Part shown: piece after piece, positions 27,991 through 38,009 of the stretch | Layout: each line of letters starts with the position of its first letter | Numbering within the stretch: position 1 is the first letter of the stretch | Assembly (NCBI GenBank): GCA_947044405.1 | Contig: CAMRHE010000357.1 | Coordinates: forward strand, 977,501 to 1,041,500 | Direction of reading: 5' to 3' | From: Leptodactylus fallax | Lineage: Eukaryota; Chordata; Amphibia; Anura; Leptodactylidae | DNA length: 64,000 bases | Made by a program: the position numbers and the translations under genes | The notes under the pieces: model-generated | Databases searched by the model: none | What the model was told of the DNA's origin: nothing | What the model saw: only the letters and a program-made list of their open reading frames with translations

Positions 27991-28118
27991 ACATTTATTG
28001 AAAGAATGGGCACAACGCGTTTTGGAGCAAAAGCAGTGCATAAAAACTGTTAAAATAATAAAACATAGTATTCAATATATAATCTATTCCAATCAAATCA
28101 AATAAATACATGCCTCTT

Positions 28119-28344
28119 AAAAAATACATCATAAAATCAAAAGGTAAAAAAAAAAGAAAAACATTTTTTGATATAGTAATACAAATGTATGTCAATAGAA
28201 GAACAGCTTGTCAGCTTGATGATTATCAACGTGTGTCGCATTGTTGGACACGTCTATATGGATAAATCTCAAAAACATGAATGAAAATAAACTTATGATG
28301 AATAGTGTAGCGATAAGTAGTCAAAATATTAATACGGGATCTTA
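28119..28344. repeat. Inverted terminal segment of the Penelope-like element (left arm)
   Basis: The reverse complement matches 40100-40324 with few differences over about 225 bp, including 'gatcccgtattaatattttg' and 'ctgacaagctgttcttctat'. The right arm is cut at a TTAA by a short element. Here the TTAA is uninterrupted (28117-28120), giving the empty-site form. Confidence 0.85.
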
Positions 28345-29788
28345 AAAAAAGGGGGGGATGGCCCCCCAGCTAGAATGCTTGAATTATCGTATCTTTGACA
28401 TTGAGTACTAGAAAATTAGAAAGAAATTATAACCATACAATCTAATCAGAGGAGAATAGAGAGCTAATGGTGTTTAGTGAAAACAAATGTAAACTTAAAA
28501 TGAAATAAAATTGAAAATAATAAAAAAATTTAAAAAATAAAAAAGACAACTTTTTGGTAGAAATGGATAGGTGGTGGGTTAGGTTTAAAATATGCGGGTA
28601 TTTTGTTGAAAAAACTGAGTGTATGTTTATTGTCATTGTCTATTAGTGTCTAGCAAGGCTTCATTGAGACCTGTTGGAAATAGAGTATCCATTTTATAAA
28701 TCCAGCAGGTCTCAAGTTTGTTGATGGTGCTAGATCGATTGGGTGTGTTGACTGAAATATGATCAATTGGGAGGACTCTGAACCCATCAAATTTAATGTC
28801 ATGATGTTGGAATGCGTGTCTGGATACACTATGTTTCATGTACCCATTAACTACATTAGAGTGATGTTTGTTGAGCCGCTCGCATAAAGCCATCTTCTTC
28901 CTATGTATTGTGGCCCGCAGGGGCATTCTAACAAATAAATCATGTGTGTGAAAGAACACTTGAGAAATGACCCTATTTTGAAACGTTCTCCTGTAGAGTC
29001 GCTAGTGAATTTACTGATCTTATGTCCAATAGATAGACAACACTTGCATTTAAAATGACCGCACTTAAAACTTCCTTTCATTGTGTCTTTACTGATGGGT
29101 ATGTGGTGTTTGGTGGTGGGCCATAACCTGCTCTGTGCTAGGAGGTTTTTAAGAGTCCTTGCTCTTCTAAACGTCAAACATGTTTTTTTTGGTAAAATGT
29201 TTTTCAAATGGGGGTCATTAAGTAAAATTGGCCAATATTTGTTGAGTGTTTCTCTAATAAAATTGTGTGTTGAGCTATAGGAAGTTATAAAATTGTATTG
29301 GTATGTTTTCTTAGATTTTGGTATGCCCGGTTTTAGGCATTCTTCTTGAGAAGATGCCCCTGCTCTAGTCATGGCATCAGTTATAATCTTCTTTGGATAA
29401 TGTTTTTCTTTAAACCTTTGTACTAGAGTCTGGCCCTGTAGGTTATAATCGATGTCTTGTGTACAATTCCGCCTGATCCTGCAGAATTGACCATACGGTG
29501 TGTTGGTTTTCCATTTTTAATAATGTAGGCTCCTAAAGTCCAGTAGACTATTGCAGTCTACCAATTTGAAGTAGGTCTTAGAGTGTATTTTATTGTTATT
29601 TGTTGTTAGAAAAAGATCTAGATATTCAATGGATTCACTGTTAGATTTGCCTGTTAGCTCAATTCCTAAAGTATTGGTATTCAGATAATTTGAGAAAGAG
29701 GAAAAAGAGTCTTCTGTAACATCCCAAATAAACAATAAGTCATCGATATATCATCTATAGAATATCAGGTTCTGTGCCCAAGGATGTG

Positions 29789-29793
<5 letters not shown>

Positions 29794-29839
<46 letters not shown>
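29794..29839. repeat. (TA)n microsatellite
   Basis: About 23 TA dinucleotides in a row, located within the Penelope-like reverse transcriptase. Confidence 0.98.
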
Positions 29840-29842
<3 letters not shown>

Positions 29843-30060
29843 ATTCTCAAACTGACCCATAAACAGATTCCATAACTGGGCGCGAATCTAATGCCCATTA
29901 CTGTTTTTTTAATCTGTATATAGGTTTTAGACTCAAACTGAAATACATTGTGTTGTAGAATAAAAGAGATGCTATCAAGTATAAATTTTTTTTTGGAGAT
30001 TAGGGAGTTTCGGATCTTTTTCCAGTGTGGCCTGAACCGCTGCTAAACCTTTCTCATGCA

Positions 30061-30064
30061 ATAT
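30061..30064. repeat. Target-site duplication, left copy
   Basis: The sequence atat precedes the 5' LTR and recurs at 37246-37249 after the 3' LTR. Four bases suits a Ty3/gypsy integrase. Confidence 0.8.
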
Positions 30065-31056
30065 TGTAAGAGACAGCCAATGTTGTCCTAAGCTTCATTT
30101 GTCTGTATAAACTGTTAATGCTGAATGTGTTTCTGTGATTCTGTTCATTTAAGACAGCAGCCATTGTAATTGTGACATGATGCTGGAGAGACACCCCCCC
30201 CGCTTTTATGTCAGCCTGCCTGTTCTGCAGACAGAGTGTGAGCAGAGAAGCAGGAAGTGACGAGACAGAGATCAGCAGCCATCTTGGCAAGAGAGAAGAC
30301 AGGTGTCTGTGCTGTATTGAACTGGTGTGGAGATTTTTCTGTACAGCTAAGCTGTATCTTGGTCCAGAGACATACAGAGTGTAAAGAGACAACAGGACTA
30401 GTGAGTCCACGTGAAAGGAACTGTGCTCAGTGGCTGATCAGTGAGACTGACATTGTGACTGTGTATATGGATACCACAGATAGAGACTCGCAGTGCTGTT
30501 GACGTACTGGACAGTAACTGCTAAATCCCGGCTTACATCCCAGCTCAGTGTATGGATTCTGCAGGACTGTCAGTGTGCTGAATGGAATCTGCTTTTGGAT
30601 TACATTGCATTCATTTGGTTTCCCTGTTAAAGAGGACTTCATTTCTCCCAAGATCCTGATAACCGTGAGGAGAGGACGCTTCACTATAAAAGAAAGGACC
30701 GACTTTGGGCCCCACCGCGTGCTTCTACCGACTGTAAGCGGTCCACCTGGACCACTGGGGAAAAGGGGGTGCACCCAAATGTGAAGTCAGGGTCAGTTAG
30801 GGATAGTTTTGAGTATATTGTTCATTCAGTGTCCATACTGCAGAAGTGGACAGAGTAAAAGTAGAAACCATTGCAGAATTTGCCTTGAAATTATTCATGC
30901 TATATTGTATATTTTGCTTGTCTTTATCCCTGTCATTTTACCTTTAACTAGCCTTTATTAATTTATAGTAAATATTTTTTTTTTTTCTTGAACTACCGCG
31001 TGTGCGTTCATTTCTGGTTGCGGAGTCCAAACCACCTGCCTTGCTCTCGGTTCACA
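30065..31056 (+). repeat. 5' LTR of the gypsy element
   Basis: It begins tgtaagagacagcc and ends cggttcaca, with TG...CA termini, 992 bp. Compared with the 3' LTR (36262-37245) it has about 9 extra bases near 30720 and a shorter C-run near 30190. Confidence 0.95.
30685..30692 (+). promoter_or_regulatory. Candidate TATA box in the 5' LTR
   Basis: TATAAAAG occurs within 'cttcactataaaagaaagg', followed by G/C-rich sequence. The position within the LTR suits a U3 promoter with transcription starting some 30 bases downstream. The same motif occurs in each 3' LTR copy. Confidence 0.6.
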
Positions 31057-31059
31057 AAT

Positions 31060-31077
31060 TGGCGTAGTCGGCAGGAT
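31060..31077 (+). promoter_or_regulatory. Primer binding site, tRNA-Ser
   Basis: TGGCGTAGTCGGCAGGAT starts three bases after the LTR. It is complementary to a tRNA 3' end reading ATCCTGCCGACTACGCCA, which matches the T-arm and acceptor end of vertebrate tRNA-Ser as I know it. It would prime minus-strand DNA synthesis. It is absent from the truncated downstream units. Confidence 0.82.
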
Positions 31078-31089
31078 CCGCTTACCAGA

Positions 31090-32106
31090 ATGGACGGTGA
31101 CGCACTCGTTAGAGAGAATGGTGCTGGAGGAAGAATGCCAGCAGGGGCTATAATGAGTCAGTTAGCTAAATTTGATGGCAATAATATGTCAGTGAGTATG
31201 TGGGTGGAACAGATACGAATGATACAGCGAATGTACCAGACCGCACCAGAAGTACTAGTAGAGCTAGCAATATTGACATTACAAGGGGATGCTAAGACCA
31301 CGGTGATATTGAGGCCATTTGAACAAAGGCAGACATTTGAGCAAGTAGTCCAGATTCTAGAAACCATCTATGGAGAAACTGCATTGCTGGGGTCTCTGCA
31401 GGCTCGGTTCTTCCAGAGGGTACAACAGGAGAATGAAAGCCTTCCCCAATATGCAAATGCCCTACAAGAACTGCTCCGAGATACTCAAGGGAAGGAAAGA
31501 GGGGGCTCGCCAGCCTTCTGTAACCCTGATCGGACTCTCCATGACCAGTTTGTCCTGGGGATACGTGACGGCAGTTTAACTGTGACTATGCAGGATTTTA
31601 TACGACGAGAGACTGATGCTAAATTCCATGATGTACAGGTAGAGGCCATCTCCCGTGCCAATAGCATGGGCCTGAAGCCCCAGACTGCAGTTGGAGTTAC
31701 TTTGTCACAGAGAGCTAGTTCTGGCTCAGAGACAGTAGAAAAAGGGACGGTTAAAGAAATTCTCACAGTAATGCAGAAATTGCAAGAGCAAATGGAATGC
31801 TTGTACACCCGTTGTGATGAACATTCTATGAAAATTGCAGACCTCCAGAAAACTGGAGATGAAAGGGTGAGCCATCCACACCCAGCAAGTCAGAATCACC
31901 CACCACCCCGCTGGAGGGATGAGGATAGGACCTACCGGGTCCAAATCATTTAGTGCAGTGCTCAGGAGAAATCGAAGGGGCTTACCGAAGGGGCCCAAAC
32001 AGATGGCCAGAACGACGGGAGATACGCTGCTGGGAGTGTGGACGGATGGGCCACGTTGCTGCTAGATGTCCAGAGCAGCGACAAACTTATGAGAGACCGC
32101 CGTTAA
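31090..32106 (+). pseudogene. Gypsy Gag, frameshifted before the zinc knuckle
   Basis: Gag builds the retrotransposon capsid and packages RNA. From the ATG at 31090 an open frame of 287 codons runs to TAG at 31951-31953. It includes a capsid-like helical region (MWVEQIRMIQRMYQ to about residue 190) and a Q/E-rich segment (about residues 215-255). The frame in phase with the CCHC knuckle CWECGRMGHVAARC (32028-32069) is shifted, with the slip near 31935-31950. The knuckle frame ends at TAA 32104-32106. The open frame extends upstream into the LTR, but the ATG after the primer site is the sensible start. Confidence 0.85.
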
Positions 32107-32161
32107 ACTGAAGTCCCCTGCTGCTGTAGGGCGTGTAGTAGGGGAGACTGAGAAGGAGACA

Positions 32162-32842
32162 ATGTGGGGAGAATGCCCTGATGATGACCTTATCGCTGCA
32201 AGTCCTGTCATACAGGTGGAAATGGAGGGTATTCCGGTTACCGGGATGATTGACACGGGTTCCCAAGTAACGACATTGAGTAGAGACTGTTATGAACGGT
32301 ACTTCCGGCAACATGTGAAATATGATCCCCATACATTCGAAAAAGTGGTCGCAGCTAACCAGTTACCAGTTCCGGTCGTGGGAGTGGCCTGGATGAATGT
32401 CCGGGTATGTGGCCAAGATCTAGGTAGGAAAGGCATTGTGGTGGTACAGGAGTCACATGAAGTAAAGGTCCCTGTCATTTTGGGGATGAATGTGTTAAAA
32501 GAACTAGATCAGATCCTCTTTGAAAAGAAAGGTCACGGTTATTGGAAAGAAACAACCACCCATCGGCCTACTCAAACAGCTTTCCAGCGGCTGATCCGGA
32601 CGTGTGGCTTACAGAAAAGTTCGGATGCACAGCGTCCTCTGGCTCGAATTTCAGTCCCTTTGCATACAAAAGTTACACTGCCACCCAGTCGGGAGACGAT
32701 AGTGTCCATGCCCGTAGGCACCTGTCGGAAACTAGAGGGCATAGCTGTGTTGGTAGAACCACTGCAGGCAGCTGAAAGGGGTGTTGATCCGCTAGTGGCC
32801 CGTTCCTTGGCAATAGTTCGCAATGGAAGAGTACCACTTTGA
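32162..32842 (+). pseudogene. Gypsy aspartic protease region
   Basis: This retropepsin-type protease matures the Gag-Pol polyprotein. The active-site motif DTGS lies at 32252-32263 within MIDTGSQVTTLS, and the second family signature ILGMNVLKEL is about 85 residues later. The C-terminal half (from about 32570) is a linker to reverse transcriptase. The frame is in phase with the downstream RT but ends at TGA 32840-32842, a stop shared by all four units. It may be a CpG-decayed CGA codon; programmed readthrough is less likely. Confidence 0.85.
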
Positions 32843-35800
32843 TGTGTAAACACTCAGGACCAGAGTGTGGACCTGACCCCAGGGAGACTGCTGGCTAACA
32901 TCTAAGTGACTCCGGAGGAAGTAAGGAAAGTAACTCCAATGCAGCTGAAGCCGTCTGAAAGGGATGAGTGGACCGTAACTGTGTCCATGGGAGAAGATAA
33001 GGAACCCACCTCTGAATGGACTGGCCGTGCAATTCGAGAACAGATGAAGATGGATGCAAGTTCATGTTCTCTGGAATGGGTGCAGAAGGTAGATGAGCTG
33101 TTGTGGGAGAACCGAGCCACCTTTGCATGGTATGCTGAAGATTTTGGATGTACCACAGGGATCTACCATGAGATTCCCACAGGAGACACCCCTCCAATTA
33201 GAGAGCACTACCGACAAATTCCTCCACAGTTGTATCAGGAAGTGAAAGAATTGTTAGCTAAGATGCTACAGGGTGGGATCATCCAAGAAAGCCAGAGTCC
33301 CTGGGCGGCTCCCGTGGTGTTAGTGAGAAAAAAAGATGGGTCCATCCGATTTTGCGTAGACTATCGGAAGTTAAACGCTTGCACCGTACGAGATTCCTAC
33401 CCCTTGCCACGGATTGAGGAGTCCCTCTCAGCGCTAGGGAGAGCCCGGTACTTCTCCTCGCTAGATCTAGCTAGTGGGTATTGGCAGGTGCCGATGGCCA
33501 CAAAAGACAAGGAGAAGACGGCATTCATCTTGCCCATGGGACTATACGAATTTAACCGGATGCCCTTCGGGTTGACAAATGCACCCGGAACGTTTCAGCG
33601 GTTGATGGAGAAATGTCTCGGTGACTTCAACTTTGAGTTCACTCTCATCTACTTGGATGACATTATAGTGTATTCTGCGACCTTTGAAGACCATCTCCAC
33701 CAGTTGGGGCAAGTATTTTGAAGATTGCGGGAACATGGGCTCAAATTGAAACCCAGTAAATGTCGGTTGTTCCAATCTGAAATTGATTACTTGGGTCACC
33801 GCGTATCAGGAGAAGGGGTGATACCATCAAGAGACAAGATAGCGGCTGTACAAGATTGGCCGATACCGACTACCCTGCGAGAAGTGAGGGCGTTCCTTGG
33901 AGTAGCCGGTTACTATCGACGGTTTATTAAGGATTTCGCCAAGGTAGCAGCACCACTTAATGCTCTCCTACGAGGCACATCCGGTGGTCCAAAGAACCGG
34001 TCCGTGAAGTGGGGACCTGAACAGGAACAAGCCTTCCAGGCATTGAAGGATGCACTGACAACAGCCCCAATCTTGGCATATGCTGATTACCACTTGCCGT
34101 TCCAGCTATATACAGATGCAAGCCTGTATGGTCTTGGAGCAGTGCTTTCCCAGCTTCAGGATGGCCAGGAGAGCATCATAGCGTACGGCAGACGGTCTTT
34201 GAGAGATTCTGAAAGAAACCCCCGAGAATTATAGTTCATTTAAGTTGGAGCTGTTGGCACTGGTATGGGCCATGACCGAGAAATTCTCAGAATATTTGAC
34301 CGGTGCTGAAGTTTTAGTACTGACTGACAACAACCCACTAGCTCACCTGGAAAATGCCAAGCTCGGGGCGTTAGAGCAGAGGTGGATAGCCCGAATGTCT
34401 AAGTTCAATTACCGCATTAAGTATCGGTCCAAGACAGAGAACCAGAATGCTGACGGACTTTCTAGGGTAACTGCCCAGACCCCCGCAGAAGACGTGGATC
34501 ATGAGTTGGAGCATGTGGAGGTGCCCGACTTCAGCAGATTTTCACAGGCCTTGGCCGCCGCTAATCAGTTTGAGATGGAGGGAACTGAAATGGCTCCTTT
34601 CTTTGGTCCCTCACGACAGGAATGGGCACAGATACAACAGACCCATGAGGGGCTGGCGCAGATGATCAATTGTGTTGAGAAAGGCCAGAAGCCCTGTAGA
34701 GAGGAAAGAGAACGACTGACACGTGAGATATTATCTGTTCTGAGTCAGTGGGAAAAGCTGGAGATGAAAAATGGAGTGCTATGCCGAAAGGTCTATTTAC
34801 CTTCTGAGATCGACATTCGATACCAAATTGTGGTGCCTAGTGAACTGGCTCGCTCGTTGGCAGTTGAGGCTCATAATAAGAATGGACATTTTGGTCATGA
34901 GAAGACCTTTCGTTGGTTTCAGCGACTAATTTACTGCCCTGGTCTTCGTCAAATGGTCGAAGAAGTATGCCGCAGCTGTCGAACTTGTGAGATCCATAAG
35001 ACAATAGAACAGAGAGCTCCCCTGCAAACCATCGTGACCCAGGAACCTTTAGAAATCGTCATGATAGACTATCTAATGGTGGGCCCATCCAATAGCGGAC
35101 ACCAGTATTGCCTCGTAATGGTGGATCACTTCACCAAATTTGCGGTGGTAACCGCCACCAAGGACCAGACAGCTGAGTCAGCAGTTCGTGCTCTGTGCCA
35201 AGATTTCATTCGAGTATATGGGTGCCCCCAACGCATCCACTCCGACCAGGGCGCCTGCTTTGAGGGACACGTAATGAAAGAAGTTCAACGTATCTACGGG
35301 ATAAAGAAGTCGCACACGACTCCATACCACCCTCAGGGAAATGGGGCCTGTGAAAGATTCAACAGAACTCTGCTACAGATGCTGCGGACTCTGGAGAAAG
35401 ACAAGAAGTTACAGTGGCCTCAGTTCTTGTCTGAAATGGTGTGGGCCTATAACAATCAGGTCCATTCTACAACAGGGTACTCTCCTTATACACTTCTCTT
35501 TGGACGGTCTGGGCGAAGTATAGGAGAATTACAGTTGAATGATGTGGATGGGTTCCCTCCGAGGGATCCAACCTCTTGGGTGCGGGCGCACCGGCAGAGA
35601 CTTGAGACGATCCATCGATTGGTGCGGCAGCGCCTGCAAGAACATCCCCATCCTGATAAGACCCCAGTGCAAGAAGCACCATTGCAACCGGGCGACCTGG
35701 TGCTAGTTCGTGTCAAGAAACCCCAAGGGAAATTGGAAAGCAGATGGGAGGCTTTGCCGTATCATGTTGTTGGCCGCAAGTATGCGAATGGGCCAGTGTA

Positions 35801-36197
35801 CCAGGTCCAGAAAGAAGGAACTGATTGTGTTCGAGTACTTCACCGAAATATGTTGCGCCTGTGTCATTCTGAAGGGACAAATCATGATGGGCCTGCCAAT
35901 GTGAATGAGCTCCCACAGTCAGAGAATGGAGGTGCGGAATGGGCCTCCGACGAGGAGGATGATTGTTGGCCAATCCCTGCTCCTGGGGATGTTCCACCTG
36001 TGACTACTGTATCTCCGGCCTGTGCCCCCTCTGGTGCGGAATCCGCTGGTCCTTCTCAGCCCATAGCTGCAGCACCCCATAATATACCATCGGTCCTCAG
36101 ACGGACCACTAGGCCAAATGCTTGTATTCCCCCTGTTCGGTATGTGCAGGATGAGTTTGGCCTGCCATACATCGGTATACTACCACCCTGTGCATAA
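32843..36197 (+). pseudogene. Gypsy Pol: reverse transcriptase, RNase H, integrase (unit A)
   Basis: RT contains FCVDYRKLNACT, LDLASGYWQV, MPFGLTNAPGTFQ and the active site YLDD (33650-33661). RNase H has LYTDASLYGLG, ELLALVWAM and LVLTDNNPL. Integrase has an HHCC zinc finger (CRSCRTCEIHK) and a D,D35E core: D at 35067, D at 35244 (HSDQGACF) and E at 35352 (GNGACERFNRT). A GPY/F-like module follows (about 35690-35850). Lesions are TAA at 32903-32905, TGA at 33719-33721 (CGA in units B-D), and an extra C in the run 34219-34223. The last takes RNase H/integrase out of frame in all units. The final stop is at 36195-36197. Confidence 0.93.
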
Positions 36198-36245
36198 AAG
36201 TACAACCCTCTGGATATACAGTCATAGGCAGGGACTGCCAATCTT

Positions 36246-36261
36246 AAAGTGGGGTGGAATA
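36246..36261 (+). promoter_or_regulatory. Polypurine tract
   Basis: The purine-rich stretch aaagtggggtggaata lies directly before the 3' LTR, the expected site for plus-strand priming. Confidence 0.75.
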
Positions 36262-37245
36262 TGTAAGAGACAGCCAATGTTGTCCTAAGCTTCATTTGTC
36301 TGTATAAACTGTTAATGCTGAATGTGTTTCTGTGATTCTGTTCATTTAAGACAGCAGCCATTGTAATTGTGACATGATGCTGGAGAGACACCCCCCCCCC
36401 CCTTTTATGTCAGCCTGCCTGTTCTGCAGACAGAGTGTGAGCAGAGAAGCAGGAAGTGACGAGACAGAGAGCAGCAGCCATCTTGGCAAGAGAGAAGACA
36501 GGTGTCTGTGCTGTATTGAACTGGTGTGGAGATTTTTCTGTACAGCTAAGCTGTATCTTGGTCCAGAGACAACCAGAGTGTAAAGAGACAACAGGACTAG
36601 TGAGTCTACGTGAAAGGAACTGTGCTCAGTGGCTGATCAGTGAGACTGACATTGTGACTGTGTATATGGATACCACAGATAGAGACTCGCAGTGCTGTTG
36701 ACGTACTGGACAGTAACTGCTAAATCCCGGCTTACATCCCAGCTCAGTGTATGGATTCTGCAGGACTGTCAGTGTGCTGAATGGAATCTGCTTTTGGATT
36801 ACATTGCATTCATTTGGTTTCCCTGTTAAAGAGGACTTCATTTCTCCCAAGATCCTGATAACCGTGAGGAGAGGACGCTTCACTATAAAAGAAAGGACCG
36901 ACTTTGGGCCCCACCGCGCGCTTGTAAGCGGTCCATCTGGACCACTGGGGAAAAGGGGGTGCACCCAAATGTGAAGTCAGGGTCAGTTAGGGATAGTTTT
37001 GAGTATATTGTTCATTCAGTGTCCATACTGCAGAAGTGGACAGAGTAAAAGTAGAAACCATTGCAGAATTTGCCTTGAAATTATTCATGCTATATTGTAT
37101 ATTTTGCTTGTCTTTATCCCTGTCATTTTACCTTTAACTAGCCTTTATTAATTTATAGTAAATATATATTTTTTTCTTGAACTACCGCGTGTGCGTTCAT
37201 TTCTGGTTGCGGAGTCCAAACCACCTGCCTTGCTCTCGGTTCACA
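36262..37245 (+). repeat. 3' LTR of the gypsy element (unit A)
   Basis: It begins tgtaagagacagcc and ends ggttcaca, 984 bp. It is followed by the target duplication atat (37246-37249). Confidence 0.95.
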
Positions 37246-38009
37246 ATATATTTCTGTAAAGTGAACTAACGTCTAGGGTCCCCCATCTATACATATTCTT
37301 CCATGGGATCTGTAAGGTTGTTTTAATTAAGTCTGCAGAATCTTTGATTTATGAAGGGAGTTGAACAACATATTTCTGTAATATGGTGTCCGCATATTGG
37401 GAAAGATTCCTAGCTAGCGAGTGTATTCCTGATATTATTGGTCTACCTGGTGGATTGTATTGATCCTTATGGATCTTGGGTAAATGATAGAAGGGTTATT
37501 AACTGTCAGGAATCCTTTTTCATTTTTATCAAGAACTCTGTTAGTAAAGGCTTCCTGTATGAGATGCTCATATTTTGATTGATGTGTTATAGTTGGGTTT
37601 GTGGAGAGGGTTTGGTAGTAGGATGTGTCAGATAAAATTCTTAGGGCTTCATTGATATAGGTGTCCCTATTCTATATCACAATTCTCCCACCTTTATCTG
37701 CACTCCGAATGATTAGTATTTTTCTTGAGTGATTTGAGAACTTTTAGTTCACTGTGATGAAGGTTCTTTGAATTAATTGGAGGTATGCGTCTGAGATCTG
37801 TTGCTACAAGAGAATAAAAGGTTTCAATGTTGCTACCCCTGACAGATAGTCTGTAACTACTAACACAAGCACACTGCCACCAGATAGGGAATCCCCGCTA
37901 CCCGGGAACCTCCATGTGTGCAGCGTCAGAGATTTTCCACTGCGCATGCGCGAATCATCGTAGCGCGGAGAATCCCCTTCCTCCGCTACGCTCAGTAATC
38001 CCATAGATA
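37246..38009 (-). pseudogene. Penelope-like RT, N-terminal part (unit A)
   Basis: The minus strand encodes FYHLPKIHKDQYNPPGRPII (about 37430-37495), the RT segment that precedes the catalytic motifs in Penelope-like elements. It continues with HSLARNLSQYADTILQKYV. Close to 37246 it reads LDVSSLYRN, RT motif A. This runs straight into HEKGLAAV on the far side of the gypsy insertion when the 'atat' duplication is counted once. Several stops occur upstream. The part beyond about 37810 is G/C-richer leader-like sequence ending at the Tc1 insertion. Confidence 0.82.

Larger units (their letters stand above)
28000..30064 (-). mobile_element. Penelope-like retroelement, 3' portion
   Basis: This is the downstream half of a minus-strand Penelope-like element, cut at 30064/30065 by the gypsy insertion. 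The upstream half lies at 37246-38009 with further 5' sequence at 39610-40324. The left part (28000-28344) is non-coding, contains 'acaacgcgttttgg', and includes a segment repeated in inverted orientation at 40100-40324. Pseudo-LTRs and inverted terminal segments are known for Penelope-like elements. The exact 3' end is not resolved. Confidence 0.78.
28633..30064 (-). pseudogene. Penelope-like RT (C-terminal part) plus GIY-YIG endonuclease
   Basis: Read downward from 30064, the minus strand gives KGLAAVQATL, then RFAPSYGNLFMGQFEN, then the YIDD active site (29739-29750). The codon two before YIDD is TGA (29751-29753). The connector region includes NILPKKTCLTFRRARTLKNL. The GIY-YIG core MIYLLECPCGPQYIGR is followed by a C-terminal ETCWIYKMDTLFPTGLN segment (about 28670-28730). 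This order is diagnostic of Penelope-like elements. A TA microsatellite (29794-29839) lies inside the RT, and several frameshifts make it inactive. Confidence 0.88.
30065..37245 (+). mobile_element. Complete-length Ty3/gypsy LTR retrotransposon
   Basis: The parts in order are 5' LTR, tRNA-Ser primer site, gag with zinc knuckle, protease, reverse transcriptase, RNase H, integrase, polypurine tract and 3' LTR, 7181 bp in all. Protease-RT-RNaseH-integrase is the Ty3/gypsy order. No envelope gene is present. By eye the LTRs differ at roughly ten positions plus small indels over about 990 bp, so the insertion is fairly recent. The genes nevertheless carry at least six disabling changes. It inserted into a Penelope-like element. 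Its 3' part from the protease region on is re-used in the downstream tandem units. Confidence 0.95.

Noticed and set aside
30054..30784. Several open frames on both strands in the LTRs, repeated up to five times
   Set aside because: They lie within LTR sequence, overlap each other in all frames, and vary in their ends between copies. Their recurrence reflects LTR duplication, not a conserved protein.
32542..32853. Recurrent frames overlapping the protease region on both strands (such as 32572-32853 minus)
   Set aside because: Out-of-frame shadows of the protease/linker coding region.
31090..36197. Endogenous retrovirus with envelope, or a domesticated gag/pol gene
   Set aside because: No envelope frame lies between integrase and the polypurine tract. 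The broken frames and intact LTR structure fit an ordinary decayed Ty3/gypsy retrotransposon.
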